Assembly (NCBI GenBank): GCA_047635695.1
Contig: JBLILN010000008.1
Span: 21,200-85,199, forward strand
Reading direction: 5' to 3'
Source: UBA2136 sp047635695
Lineage (GTDB): Bacteria; Pseudomonadota; Alphaproteobacteria; UBA2136
DNA length: 64,000 nucleotides
Made by a program: the position numbers and the translations under genes. The notes beneath the pieces were generated by a model. The model had not been told where the DNA came from. It searched no databases and saw only the letters and a list, made by a program, of their open reading frames with translations. Below, one piece after another: positions 26,407-35,972 of this stretch; position 1 is the stretch's first letter, and every line of letters begins with the position of its first letter.

Positions 26407-27546
26407 TTAAAGTTTATCGACCAACAATTTTTTAGGTAGCGTCGTCAGGTTATCAACACCATCCTTAGTAATAGCGACAATGTCTTCAATACGTGCGCCA
26501 CCTTTACCAGGGTAATAAAGCCCAGGTTCAATGGTTACCACCATATTTTCAAGCAAAGCATTTTTATTACGCGGACTAACACCTGGGCCATCGTCATGCA
26601 CTTCTAAACCAAGAGCATGCCCCGTGCCGTGGAAAAAGCCAAAACTATCGCCATTTTCATCTGTGCCTGTTTTAAAGCCAGCTTGAATAAGAACGTCGTC
26701 CACCACTTTATGAACTTCAGCGCCCGTTACACCGGCCTTGGCCGTGTCGAGCCCCATTTGCTGAGCCGTCTTCACAGCATTATATAAATCAAGGTGCCAG
26801 TCAGACGCTTCACCCTTTAAAACTGTTCTTGTCAAATCACCATTATAAGCGTTACGGCCATGGGGAAAGCTATCAATAATGATAAATTCATTAGCGTAAA
26901 GAAGGCCCGTACCACGGTTATGTGGGTCGGCAGCTTGGGCGCCACAAGCTACAATAGGCCCACCATTAAAGCCGATACAGCCCTGCTCAGCATTTTTACT
27001 ATTCATCAAACCTTGGATGATTTCTGACGTTAAAGGGTTCCCCTGCCAAGACAAGGACAGATCTTTATTAATGCTCGCCGCCTGCAAAACTTCAAACGCC
27101 CGCGCAAAAGCTTGCTCATTTATCTGTTGGCAAGTGCGGATTTTTTCAATTTCTTCGGCCGTTTTAATGATACGACTTTCAAAGAAAGTTGTCTGTTTAA
27201 CGTTGATTTTCAGACCTTTTGACTGCAAGTCAACCATAGCACCAGCAGGGAAGTTTTTAGGCACTTCGACTGTGTCTACACCATAAGAATTAACGAAGTA
27301 AGTGACAATATCTTTCAGTGCAAAATCTGTATGTCCTGCAGACTCCATCGCCGCTATAATGTCAGTTATTGCATGAACATGATCTACCTTGGCCACTTTT
27401 TTGCCGCGACCAATTTCAAGGGCGTTCAACAAAATATGTGTTTCACCTTTTTCGTCCATAAACCAAATATAGTCGTCATGCATTTCAAGTTTTGTTGCGT
27501 AGAAACTGTCAGCGCCGCAACCATATATAAGTTTTGCTTGTGTCAT
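26407..27546 (-). CDS. M24 family metallopeptidase (Xaa-Pro aminopeptidase-like)
   Basis: The 379-residue protein has a non-catalytic N-terminal domain and a pita-bread M24 domain from about residue 135. The metal ligands are present: D225 (IIDSFPHG), D237 (GDLTRT), H310 (HGTGHALGLEVHD), E340 (TIEPGLYY) and E354 (ARIEDI). It should remove N-terminal residues before proline or a related bond, using two metal ions. The start follows AGAGGTTT. Monocistronic. Confidence 0.87.
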   Translation of the reverse strand: MTQAKLIYGCGADSFYATKLEMHDDYIWFMDEKGETHILLNALEIGRGKKVAKVDHVHAITDIIAAMESAGHTDFALKDIVTYFVNSYGVDTVEVPKNFPAGAMVDLQSKGLKINVKQTTFFESRIIKTAEEIEKIRTCQQINEQAFARAFEVLQAASINKDLSLSWQGNPLTSEIIQGLMNSKNAEQGCIGFNGGPIVACGAQAADPHNRGTGLLYANEFIIIDSFPHGRNAYNGDLTRTVLKGEASDWHLDLYNAVKTAQQMGLDTAKAGVTGAEVHKVVDDVLIQAGFKTGTDENGDSFGFFHGTGHALGLEVHDDGPGVSPRNKNALLENMVVTIEPGLYYPGKGGARIEDIVAITKDGVDNLTTLPKKLLVDKL

Positions 27547-27697
27547 TTTTTAAACCTCTGGATATTTAATAGAAAATATTATTATTTACCTTTCTATATT
27601 ACATGAAAAGCAGATTATTTCACCATGAAAAAGAAATTTTAGCTTAGGTAAATCCTATAAAAAACACATATCATCTTTTTAAATGAAAGGCCTATAG

Positions 27698-28823
27698 CTA
27701 AGAAATGCGCACAATGCCGCCTGGCTGACGTTCAATGAGGCCCGATAAATCCATGTCGGTTAACATGGCGATAACGGCACGCTCGTCCATGCCCGTTAAG
27801 CGAATGAGTTCATCCACCGCAACAGGTGTGCTTGATAAAAGATTAAGCAGGCAATTTTCTGGCGACATATCATTTTCAACCAATTTTATTGGCATGTCAT
27901 TTGTTGTGGGCTGCACTGCATCAAAGGACATCACACCTTGCTTGGGTGCTGTAAAACCTGTTAATACTTTAGGAAGGTTTTCGAGAATATCCTCGACCGT
28001 TTGCAACATCGTTGCCCCATTTTGAATGAGGTAATTTGGCCCCGAAGAGCGGATATCGGCAGGGCTACCTGGCATGGCAAAAACTTCACGCCCCTGCTCA
28101 CTTGCAAGGCGTGCAGTAATCAATGAACCGCTTTTTTTAGCCGCTTCAATAACGGCTACGCCTAAACTTAAACCGCTGACAATACGATTACGACGTGGGA
28201 AATGATTTTGCGTTGGCGCCATACCCAAAGGCATTTCACTAACAATCGCACCACCTTTATTGATAATTTCGTGGTAAAGGTCGGCATTTTCTGGTGGATA
28301 TATATGGTCAAGACCGCCAGCAACTACAGCAATGGTTATACCACCCGCTTCAAGTGTACCTCTATGTGCAGCGCTATCGATACCGCGTGCAAGGCCACTG
28401 GTAATGACATAATTTTCTTTCACCAAGCCAGCTGCAATTTGTTTAGTAAATTTCATAGCTGGGGCACTGGCATTGCGGTTCCCAACAATAGCCACTTGCT
28501 CCTGCCCCCAAAGCTTTTAAATTACCTAAAACACTTAATACAGGGGGGCAATCATGAATAAATTTTAAGGCCGTGGGGAAAAATTCATCATCTTTAAAGA
28601 CAAATTGACCACCCAGTTTTTCAAGCATTTTAATTTCACGTGTCAGTACACGTTCAGAAACAACTTTTAGATTTTTTTTATAGCTTTTATTTAAGGAAGG
28701 GAATTCTTGAAGTGCTGCTTCGGCCGAACCAAACTTATCAACTAGTTTATGATAGATAATAGGCCCTACACCTGTAGAGCGAAATAGTTTGAGACTGTTG
28801 TATTCTGCCCTTGATAAATCCAT
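27698..28823 (-). pseudogene. dprA: DprA (DNA processing protein), interrupted by a one-base frameshift
   Basis: DprA loads RecA on incoming single-stranded DNA during transformation. The N-terminal part (28823 to about 28500) ends ...PPVLSVLGNLKALG, and the Rossmann-like core continues in another frame as VAIVGNRNASAPAM, including SGLARGID, ENADLY, PRRNRI and FAMPGS. Removing one base from the five-C run at 28506-28510 (five G on the coding strand) joins them as LKALGQEQVAIVGNRN, exactly the family pattern. The C-terminal winged-helix-like domain is also present. This is either a recent inactivation, a slippage site or a homopolymer sequencing error; the rest is undecayed. Confidence 0.88.
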
Positions 28824-28864
28824 AACTAAAATATACAGATTTCACAGATAAAAATAAAGATAAT

Positions 28865-29446
28865 TTACAGTAAAGGTGGCAACTTCCGTTCTTTTAGTGG
28901 GTAATACTTTAAAAGTTCCTTGCGTAATTTGAATGATAAAATCATAGGCAATACAAAGCTTAAGGTAAGTGGCGTGTGGCTATCTGCCATAAAAATAGCC
29001 GCACAGGGGGCTAAAAGACATAACAATATACAAGCTGTATGTGCACGTCTTAAAAGTAAAAGCATGGCTATATAAGCAAGACATAAAAATAAACCAGAAA
29101 TTGGTTCGAGTATAATAGAAAAACCAAGCAGAGGTAAGGGCGATTTTGTACGTTTAAATTTTAACGCATGCATATAACAAGCTATCACGGCTGTCAAAAG
29201 CGCTGCATATAAAGCCAGTACGTCATGATGAAATAAAAGGCTAACCGTCACAAAGACAAGTGCAGGTTTAACCAAGTCACAAACAACCATCAAAAGGCTG
29301 GCTAACTTATAACCACGGCACCAAACAGATAAGGCCGACTGCCCCTGCTTTGATTTTTCTATACCAGCTAACCAAAAAGCGATAAGTGTAAAAGGCAGCA
29401 CCCCTACGACAATTGCTAAAAGAAATGATAGTACCCATATATTCAT
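28865..29446 (-). CDS. PlsY-like membrane protein lacking the catalytic motifs
   Basis: The 193-residue integral membrane protein has about five or six hydrophobic segments, the layout of PlsY glycerol-3-phosphate acyltransferase, and lies just upstream of dprA, as plsY does in many alphaproteobacteria. The PlsY active-site motif GSGNPGATN is replaced by QGQSALSVWCRG, and the FKGGKGVAT motif by FKRTKSPLP, so acyl transfer is not expected. The assignment rests on topology, the CDLVKP-type segment and gene order. An unrelated membrane protein is possible. Confidence 0.5.
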   Translation of the reverse strand: MNIWVLSFLLAIVVGVLPFTLIAFWLAGIEKSKQGQSALSVWCRGYKLASLLMVVCDLVKPALVFVTVSLLFHHDVLALYAALLTAVIACYMHALKFKRTKSPLPLLGFSIILEPISGLFLCLAYIAMLLLLRRAHTACILLCLLAPCAAIFMADSHTPLTLSFVLPMILSFKLRKELLKYYPLKERKLPPLL

Positions 29447-29497
29447 AAACGCTATCTTAGTTTTTTTTTATCTAAAAAGACAGTGTCTTTGCATAAT

Positions 29498-29530
29498 AAA
29501 AAAGACCTACATATTCATGCAAGTCTTTTT
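29498..29530 (-). terminator. Intrinsic terminator of the gene at 29535
   Basis: AAAGACTTGCAT and ATGTAGGTCTTT pair over twelve positions including G-T pairs, with a minus-strand T run. AACGATAAA precedes the stem. A second small AAAGAC/GTCTTT hairpin lies at 29476-29490. Confidence 0.82.
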
Positions 29531-29534
29531 ATCG

Positions 29535-30344
29535 TTATTTATTTTTAAAGAGTGTATCTGCTATACGTTCCCATTCAGATGACATATAACTTTCTGTATC
29601 AGCAATGCCACCAAAATATTCATAGAATAGATGTGGCTTAGGGCTCAGAAGATAAAGAAAGCCTTTTTCTTCAATATAGCTGGCAAATTTTAAGTTTTTT
29701 TGGCGCATATACTGCAATGAAGCATCAGTGAGGTATTCTTCCATTTGAGGTGGTGTAAACATGCGATATATTTTTATTGTATAGCCCTCTATATGTTCAG
29801 GTAGCAATTTGACTAAACCATCACCCATCATTTTCATTTGGCGATGTACCTGTAAAACATGCATAGCATATAAAACTTCACTCACGCAGCTATCAATATA
29901 ACAAGGAGATAAATTACGAGAAGTATAGTAACTAACGGGTACGTCAGCCGTTGAAAAACCTGTCAACAAATCCATCGGTTTGGCAGTGGCTTTAAAGTTT
30001 TCACTTAATTGACGGATTTCAAAAGCAAAATTATCCATGTTTTTATGATCTTTTATGTCTTGTAGTAAACGGGTAATTTTTTCACCGTCTTTTTTCGTTT
30101 CATCATGTGGCAAAGATTTGCCGTTATAGTCACTGTCAACAGGCCGTTTTTTGGTATGTAAAACAAACCGTATTTGCGTTTTGTAGCGAGACTCTTCAAG
30201 TAAAGCTAAATAAGGCGGCACGACAATTTCATCTGTATTGACGATAAATTTTTTATCGCCTTTAACCACGTACACGCAATCGGCGTCGAGGCTGTAAATG
30301 TTCATCCCTCTGATATTCAGAAGCAGACGTTTGGGGGTTTCCAT
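29535..30344 (-). CDS. Protein of unknown function
   Basis: The 269-residue soluble protein has no recognised domain. It begins METPKRLLLNIRGMNIYSLDAD with a beta-rich N-terminus, continues with a helical region from about residue 90 and ends in a segment rich in aromatic residues (GFLYLLSPKPHLFYEYFGG). GAGGTGA precedes the ATG at 30344; a longer frame to 30443 is an unsupported extension. It has its own terminator. Confidence 0.6.
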   Translation of the reverse strand: METPKRLLLNIRGMNIYSLDADCVYVVKGDKKFIVNTDEIVVPPYLALLEESRYKTQIRFVLHTKKRPVDSDYNGKSLPHDETKKDGEKITRLLQDIKDHKNMDNFAFEIRQLSENFKATAKPMDLLTGFSTADVPVSYYTSRNLSPCYIDSCVSEVLYAMHVLQVHRQMKMMGDGLVKLLPEHIEGYTIKIYRMFTPPQMEEYLTDASLQYMRQKNLKFASYIEEKGFLYLLSPKPHLFYEYFGGIADTESYMSSEWERIADTLFKNK

Positions 30345-30464
30345 AAGATTCACCTCTATTAGGTAATATATGTGTGTGTCAAAACCTATGATAAGGTTTA
30401 AAAAGAAAAGTTTATGTGTCTTTATTAAAAATAGAGTGTACAAAACACATCAGTATAAAGCAAG

Positions 30465-30494
30465 AAAAAAGCCTCTAAATTCAGAGGCTTTTCA
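30465..30494 (-). terminator. Intrinsic terminator of the gene at 30513
   Basis: AAAAGCCTCT and AGAGGCTTTT with a six-base loop. CTAGCGAAAA lies upstream of the stem on the minus strand. Confidence 0.88.
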
Positions 30495-30512
30495 TATTTT
30501 CGCTAGCAGTTA

Positions 30513-31151
30513 CTATGTTTGTGGCTGTTCAAGGCTATAGGCATTGACCATGCCATAACCTGAGGTAAATCTACCCACATCAGCAATTCTTACAATGCCG
30601 ACAACCTGAGGTATAAGACTGATACGTGCATCATTTAACACAGGTATTTGAGCGTTATACATTTTCAAAGACTGTTCAAAGTCCGCTAAATTTTCAAAGT
30701 TTAAAAGGCTTGGTAAGATTGGTTGTTTAACCATAGCCTCTACCGTTGCCTGAATCAAACCACTAATTTGTTGTTTAGCCTGTTCACATTTAACTTCAAG
30801 TTCAGCCGAACCTTCATAAAAACGCTTTTGCCACCCCTGCGTCAATTCAATTGTAACCGATTCTAAATGGTCAAATAAAATATCAACAGGCGGCGTATGG
30901 TTTGGCATAAAAGCAGCGGCAGACTGGTAAGGTGCAACAACGCTTAGGGCTAAGTCTTTCAGCCATAAAACTTCAGGCTTTGCGCCATATAAACGCTTAA
31001 ATTCAATATTCCAAGCTTTGATAAATGCATTTCTTGTTGCCAAGGGCATTGTAATAGAGGTTGAAATGGTTTGAGCGTAGTAAATAACCAACGGCTCGTT
31101 GGCTTTTTCAGGATTTCCTGCAATAATATCTTCTATTATTTGAGCGTCCAT
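30513..31151 (-). CDS. Protein of unknown function
   Basis: The 212-residue soluble protein looks mostly helical (residues 1-175) and ends in a short Gly/Val-rich region. I recognise no domain. AAGGAGTCCATTATGGAC covers the ribosome site and start; GTCCA-TTA-TGGAC is a perfect five-pair hairpin holding the AUG. It is transcribed alone, 87 bases downstream of ruvX. Confidence 0.62.
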   Translation of the reverse strand: MDAQIIEDIIAGNPEKANEPLVIYYAQTISTSITMPLATRNAFIKAWNIEFKRLYGAKPEVLWLKDLALSVVAPYQSAAAFMPNHTPPVDILFDHLESVTIELTQGWQKRFYEGSAELEVKCEQAKQQISGLIQATVEAMVKQPILPSLLNFENLADFEQSLKMYNAQIPVLNDARISLIPQVVGIVRIADVGRFTSGYGMVNAYSLEQPQT

Positions 31152-31238
31152 AATGGACTCCTTAAAAGTGTTCTCTATAATTCAGAGTAAAAAGAATAGG
31201 TGAATATAGCTAATATATAAGGACTTAAACACCTAACT

Positions 31239-31712
31239 TCAAGTACAATACCTTAAGTTTTCTAGGACGCTTTGTAAAAACAGCGACGCAGCAACACTAT
31301 CCACCTGTTTTTTAATGTCTTTTTTACTGGCGCGCTTTTGTCGCCCTTGGCGTTGTTCAAACAAGGCATTCGTGGCTGAAACCGTTGACAGCCTTTCATC
31401 CCACAGCAATACAGGTATAGACAAATCACGTTCGACATTTTCTGCAAAAGATATACATGACTTTGTTTGCGGTGTAATACCGCCACTCATATTCAAAGGC
31501 AAGCCCACAACAGCGCAAGTAACGCCTTCTTTTTCGATAAATTGACGTAAAATCTCTTTATCCACCTTCCATTTTTCACGTGTCAGCGTTTTAAACGGCG
31601 AGGCGATCATGCGCCCTTTATCACTGGTGGCAATGCCCACTGTTTTACTACCAACATCAAAGGCAATGATTTTTCCTGTATTTGGAAGCTCTCGAGGGTT
31701 GCTAATTGGCAT
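31239..31712 (-). CDS. ruvX: RuvX/YqgF family Holliday-junction resolvase-like nuclease
   Basis: The 157-residue protein matches the RNase H-fold YqgF/RuvX family: IIAFDVGSKTVGIA with catalytic D19 near the start, VVGLPLNMSG in the middle and LLWDERLST and KKDIKKQVDSVAA at the end. The family is implicated in pre-16S rRNA end maturation and in junction processing. No clear ribosome site precedes the ATG, which lies in the short gap divergent to gatC. Confidence 0.92.
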   Translation of the reverse strand: MPISNPRELPNTGKIIAFDVGSKTVGIATSDKGRMIASPFKTLTREKWKVDKEILRQFIEKEGVTCAVVGLPLNMSGGITPQTKSCISFAENVERDLSIPVLLWDERLSTVSATNALFEQRQGRQKRASKKDIKKQVDSVAASLFLQSVLENLRYCT

Positions 31713-31768
31713 GTTTTTTGGTATCTATATTATGTTAAAAATAATTAATTAGTTAGGAATCTAACACA

Positions 31769-32059
31769 ATGTCTATCGATCTTAAAACAGTAAACAAGCT
31801 TGCAAGGCTTTCTGCTATGAAATTTGATGAAGAAACAGCCACAGAAATTGCTGGCGACCTTAATAAAATTGTCGACTTTATTTCTCAATTGCAAGAGGTC
31901 CAGACAGAAGGCGTTGAACCAATGTCAAGCACCGTTGACACAACCATCACGCCTGAACGTGAAGACAAAGTAACGGCAATAAACGACCGTGAAAGCCTGA
32001 TGTCAACAAGCCCTAAACAAGAAATGGGCTTCTTTGTTGTACCGCGCGTTATTGAATAA
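31769..32059 (+). CDS. gatC: Glutamyl-tRNA(Gln)/aspartyl-tRNA(Asn) amidotransferase subunit C
   Basis: The 96-residue protein is a standard GatC (MSIDLKTVNKLARLSAMKF, VEPMSSTV), which stabilises GatA in the GatCAB amidotransferase that converts misacylated Glu-tRNA(Gln) or Asp-tRNA(Asn). The ATG follows TTAGGAA. First gene of a gatC-gatA-phosphatase-gatB run; 68 bases separate it from gatA. Confidence 0.95.
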   Translation: MSIDLKTVNKLARLSAMKFDEETATEIAGDLNKIVDFISQLQEVQTEGVEPMSSTVDTTITPEREDKVTAINDRESLMSTSPKQEMGFFVVPRVIE

Positions 32060-32127
32060 CATCTAAACGTGCTATTTGCATTTTGATGCATCATGAGATT
32101 TAAAACAAAATATGAGTAAGAGATACT

Positions 32128-33594
32128 ATGGAATTATATGAACTAAGCCTTAAAGAATCGGCTGAAAAAATTAAAAACAAAGAAATTAGCTCAATGGAGC
32201 TAACAAAGTCATTGCTCGACCGTATTGAAACACGTAATGCTGAAATTAATGCATATGTCACCATCGACCGTGAAAAAGCGTTAAAAATGGCTGAAGCTTC
32301 AGACAAACGCGTTAAAGAAGGTAACCCTCGCCTTATTGAAGGTGTGCCTCTTGGTATCAAAGACCTCTTTTGTACAAAAGGCGTACGCACAACGGCTTGT
32401 TCACATATTTTAGACGGTTTTATACCGCCATATGAGTCAACAGTGACCGAAAACCTTTGGAGCGCAGGTGGTGTTTTACTCGGTAAAACAAACATGGACG
32501 AATTCGCCATGGGTTCTTCAAACGAAACGTCATACTACGGCGCCGTTAAAAACCCTTGGAACTTAGAATGCACACCAGGTGGTTCTTCGGGTGGTTCTGC
32601 CGCTGCCGTAGCCGACTACCAATGCGCAGCCTCCACAGGCTCTGACACAGGTGGCTCTATTCGCCAGCCAGCATCATTTACAGGTACAGTCGGTATCAAG
32701 CCAACCTATGGCCGTTGCTCACGCTACGGTATGATAGCCTTTGCTTCATCACTCGACCAAGCTGGTGCTTTTGCACGTAACGTCGAAGACGCCGCTTTAA
32801 TGCTCCGTTCTATGAGTGGTTACGATGAGAAGGATTCCACTTCTGCTGACCGCCCGATTGAAAACTACGACAACAAACTTGCTGAGTTTGACATTAAAGG
32901 CCTTAAAATTGGCCTACCAAAAGAATACTTTGTCGACGAACTAAACCTTGAAGTACGCGCCATTATAGACAAAGCCATTAAAAACTTTGAAGACCAAGGT
33001 GCTGAAGTTGTGGAAATAAGCCTGCCATATACAAAATATGCTGTACCAGCTTACTACATTATTGCCCCAGCTGAAGCCGCCGCTAACCTTTCTCGTTATG
33101 ATGGTATGCGTTACGGCCTGCGTGTAGAAGGTGAAAACCTACAAGACACATACATGAAAACACGTACAGAAGGTTTTGGCCCAGAAGTACAGCGCCGTAT
33201 TATGATTGGTAACTACACACTTTCTTCTGGTTACTACGACGCTTACTATACAAAAGCACAGCGTGTACGTGCCCTTATTACAAAGGACTTTGAAGAAGCC
33301 TTTGAAAAAGTGGATATCATCATCACGCCAACCACACCAACACCAGCCTTTAAGCTTGGTGGTAAAGTGGAAGACCCAATACAAATGTACCTCAACGACA
33401 TTTTCACTGTGGCAACAAACCTTGCTGGTTTACCGGGCTTAAGCGTCCCTGCTGGTACAATGACCTATGAAGGTTCAACCCTACCGGTTGGTGTTCAAAT
33501 TATTGGCCCTGCGTTTAGTGAACGTAAAATGTTGCGTGCCGCTTATGCCCACGAACAAATGACTAAATTTAACGTTTTATCGGCACAAGGTTAA
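32128..33594 (+). CDS. gatA: Glutamyl-tRNA(Gln)/aspartyl-tRNA(Asn) amidotransferase subunit A
   Basis: GatA is the amidase that frees ammonia from glutamine. The 488-residue protein has the amidase-signature triad: K78 in GIKDLF, S153 in the Ser/Gly-rich TPGGSSGGSAAA, and S177 in SDTGGSIRQPA. Length and ends are normal. It leads by 11 bases into the phosphatase gene. Confidence 0.97.
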   Translation: MELYELSLKESAEKIKNKEISSMELTKSLLDRIETRNAEINAYVTIDREKALKMAEASDKRVKEGNPRLIEGVPLGIKDLFCTKGVRTTACSHILDGFIPPYESTVTENLWSAGGVLLGKTNMDEFAMGSSNETSYYGAVKNPWNLECTPGGSSGGSAAAVADYQCAASTGSDTGGSIRQPASFTGTVGIKPTYGRCSRYGMIAFASSLDQAGAFARNVEDAALMLRSMSGYDEKDSTSADRPIENYDNKLAEFDIKGLKIGLPKEYFVDELNLEVRAIIDKAIKNFEDQGAEVVEISLPYTKYAVPAYYIIAPAEAAANLSRYDGMRYGLRVEGENLQDTYMKTRTEGFGPEVQRRIMIGNYTLSSGYYDAYYTKAQRVRALITKDFEEAFEKVDIIITPTTPTPAFKLGGKVEDPIQMYLNDIFTVATNLAGLPGLSVPAGTMTYEGSTLPVGVQIIGPAFSERKMLRAAYAHEQMTKFNVLSAQG

Positions 33595-33605
33595 GGGATA
33601 AAAAG

Positions 33606-34454
33606 GTGTTTAACAAAAAAAGCCAGCCAGAATACTTTGCGAGTCTGCTTAAAACCCTTGTGGTTGAAGCAGGCTCAATGGCTCGCCATATGCGCCTCGA
33701 CGCAAAAGCTCAAGAAAAAGATGATATGTCTATTGTCACAACGGCTGACCTTGCGGTTAGTGAATTGATTGCAGGCAGGCTTTCTAACTTTTTAGAGCGT
33801 GATGACCATATTCTTATTGACGAAGAAACAGCTGACAAACTTCCACCAATGGATGAAGTTTTAAGTAAAGACTACCAATGGGTACTCGACCCCATTGATG
33901 GCACGGCACCATTTTTTGCAGGCTTACCTTTTTACGGTGTGTCTTTAGGACTTATGCGTAAGGGTGAACCTTGGTTAGGCGCTGTTTACTTGCCAGAACT
34001 TGATGACCTTTTTTGGACAGACGGTAAAGGTAATGTGATGCGTCAACGTGGTGCCAAAGGCGCTTCGACACCAAGGGCGCTTTTAAAGCCTGATGTTAAG
34101 TTATACGACCACACACCCGTTTTAAATACGACACTCTTCGAAAACCATCGGTTTTCGGGATACTCTATTGGAACAGGCTCAGCCGTATGCGATGGTGTTT
34201 TTGCTTGCCAAAGCAATGCAGCAGGTATTATTAGCCAAGCCTATATATGGGACCAAGCCGCTTTATTCGCTTTATACAAAACGCTCGGTTTTAACATTAC
34301 AAACACCGCAACAAATAAAGAATTTTCAAAATTTGATGGCACATGGCTAAGTGATAACTGGAAACTCAAAGAACCTTTTATCGCAGCGCTACCAGAGAAT
34401 TTAACTTTTATAAAAAACAAATTTGAATACCTAGGCGCTACAAAAGTGGCTTAA
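33606..34454 (+). CDS. Inositol monophosphatase family protein inserted between gatA and gatB
   Basis: The 282-residue protein has the IMPase-family metal site: DEET, WVLDPIDGTAPF and the C-terminal WDQAA, with a slightly unusual residue after it (the usual Gly is absent). Relatives dephosphorylate inositol phosphates, histidinol phosphate or PAP. The start is GTG, preceded by AAGGGA. Gaps of 11 and 21 bases tie it to gatA and gatB. The role in the operon is unknown. Confidence 0.86.
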   Translation: MFNKKSQPEYFASLLKTLVVEAGSMARHMRLDAKAQEKDDMSIVTTADLAVSELIAGRLSNFLERDDHILIDEETADKLPPMDEVLSKDYQWVLDPIDGTAPFFAGLPFYGVSLGLMRKGEPWLGAVYLPELDDLFWTDGKGNVMRQRGAKGASTPRALLKPDVKLYDHTPVLNTTLFENHRFSGYSIGTGSAVCDGVFACQSNAAGIISQAYIWDQAALFALYKTLGFNITNTATNKEFSKFDGTWLSDNWKLKEPFIAALPENLTFIKNKFEYLGATKVA

Positions 34455-34475
34455 TTTTAAGAAAGAAGAGAAAAT

Positions 34476-35921
34476 ATGATACATCCAGATTATGAAATGG
34501 TTATTGGCTTAGAAGTTCACGCTCAAGTAACAAGTGAATCGAAGCTATTTTCAGGCTCATCCACAACATTCGGTGCAGAACCTAACACACAAGCCAACAT
34601 GGTTGACCTTGGTATGCCAGGTGTGCTCCCCGTTTTAAACCGTGAAGCTGTGGATGCTGGTATTAAACTCGGCCTTGCTCTTGGCTGTCGTGTAAACCGC
34701 CGTAGTGTTTTCTCACGCAAAAACTATTTCTACCCTGACCTACCAAAAGGTTACCAAATTACACAGTTTGAACTGCCTATTGTTGAACACGGTAACATTA
34801 CCGTTGACCTCGCTGACGGCTCTACGAAAAATATTGGTGTCACACGTATGCACCTCGAAGAAGATGCTGGTAAATCAGTGCACGACTTTGGTGCCGACCA
34901 CCACAGCCATGTTGACCTGAACCGTGCGGGTATTCCTCTCATGGAAATTGTATCAGAACCTGATATGCGTACGCCTGAAGAAGCGGGTGAATATCTTAAA
35001 AAACTACGTTCTATCCTACGTTTCCTCGAAGTATGTGACGGTAACATGGAACAAGGTTCTATGCGTTGCGACGCCAACGTATCTGTCCGTAAAAAAGGTG
35101 TAAACACACTGGGTACACGCCGTGAAGTGAAAAACCTCAACTCTATTCGTAACGTCATGCGTGCGATTGAGTATGAAGCAAACCATCAAGTTGACGTTAT
35201 CGAAAATGGTGGTGCCATTAAACAAGAAACTATTCTATGGGACACAAACCTGAACGAAACACGTACCATGCGCTCAAAAGAAGATGCGCATGACTACCGT
35301 TATTTCCCAGAGCCTGACCTATTACCTTTAAACCTCACAGAGGAACGTATTGAAGCTTGTGCTAAGTCAATGCCTGAGCTGCCTGATGAAATGAAAGAGC
35401 GTCTCATTAAAGAGTATGACCTAAGCCCATATGACGCAGCTGTTTTAACACTTTCTAAAGCCAATGCTAAATTCTACGAAGTTGTTGTGGGTGGTAAAAA
35501 CGACGCCAAACTTTGCTCTAACTGGGTAACAGGCGAACTCTTTGGTGCCCTTAACAAACGTGGTTTAGAAATGAATGAGTCACCTGTTTCACCTGAACAG
35601 TTAGGTGAACTTGTTGCGATGATTTCTGATAATACCATTAGCGGTAAAATTGCTAAAACTGTCTTTGAAGAAATGCTTGAAACAAGCCGTAACCCGAAAG
35701 ACATTGTCGAAGAAAAAGACCTTGTGCAAATTACCGATACAGACGCCATTACGGCGATCATCAACAAAGTCATTGAAGCAAATCCTGACAATGTTGCCAA
35801 GTTTAAAGGTGGTAATGACCGTTTATTTGGTTTCTTCGTCGGTCAAGTGATGAAAGAAACAGGCGGCAAAGCCAACCCTAAAATTGTCAACGAAATCTTA
35901 AAAAATGAGCTGAGCGCTTAG
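34476..35921 (+). CDS. gatB: Glutamyl-tRNA(Gln)/aspartyl-tRNA(Asn) amidotransferase subunit B
   Basis: The 481-residue GatB is complete, with EMVIGLEVHAQV at the N-terminus, the kinase-like core (YPDLPKGYQITQ, RMHLEEDAGKS, DLNRAGIPLMEIVSEPD), the DYRYFPEPDL segment and the C-terminal tRNA-recognition YqeY-like domain ending in GKANPKIVNEIL. It activates the misacylated tRNA with ATP and receives ammonia from GatA. Last gene of the run; terminator follows. Confidence 0.97.
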   Translation: MIHPDYEMVIGLEVHAQVTSESKLFSGSSTTFGAEPNTQANMVDLGMPGVLPVLNREAVDAGIKLGLALGCRVNRRSVFSRKNYFYPDLPKGYQITQFELPIVEHGNITVDLADGSTKNIGVTRMHLEEDAGKSVHDFGADHHSHVDLNRAGIPLMEIVSEPDMRTPEEAGEYLKKLRSILRFLEVCDGNMEQGSMRCDANVSVRKKGVNTLGTRREVKNLNSIRNVMRAIEYEANHQVDVIENGGAIKQETILWDTNLNETRTMRSKEDAHDYRYFPEPDLLPLNLTEERIEACAKSMPELPDEMKERLIKEYDLSPYDAAVLTLSKANAKFYEVVVGGKNDAKLCSNWVTGELFGALNKRGLEMNESPVSPEQLGELVAMISDNTISGKIAKTVFEEMLETSRNPKDIVEEKDLVQITDTDAITAIINKVIEANPDNVAKFKGGNDRLFGFFVGQVMKETGGKANPKIVNEILKNELSA

Positions 35922-35932
35922 CTTATAAAGCA

Positions 35933-35966
35933 TAAAAAAAAGCCTCCTAAAAGGAGGCTTTTTTTA
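35933..35966. terminator. Bidirectional intrinsic terminator
   Basis: AGCCTCCT-AAA-AGGAGGCT with A and T runs on both flanks, between gatB and the convergent gene at 35973. The stem is identical to that at 36646-36678. Confidence 0.93.
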
Positions 35967-35972
35967 TTTAAT

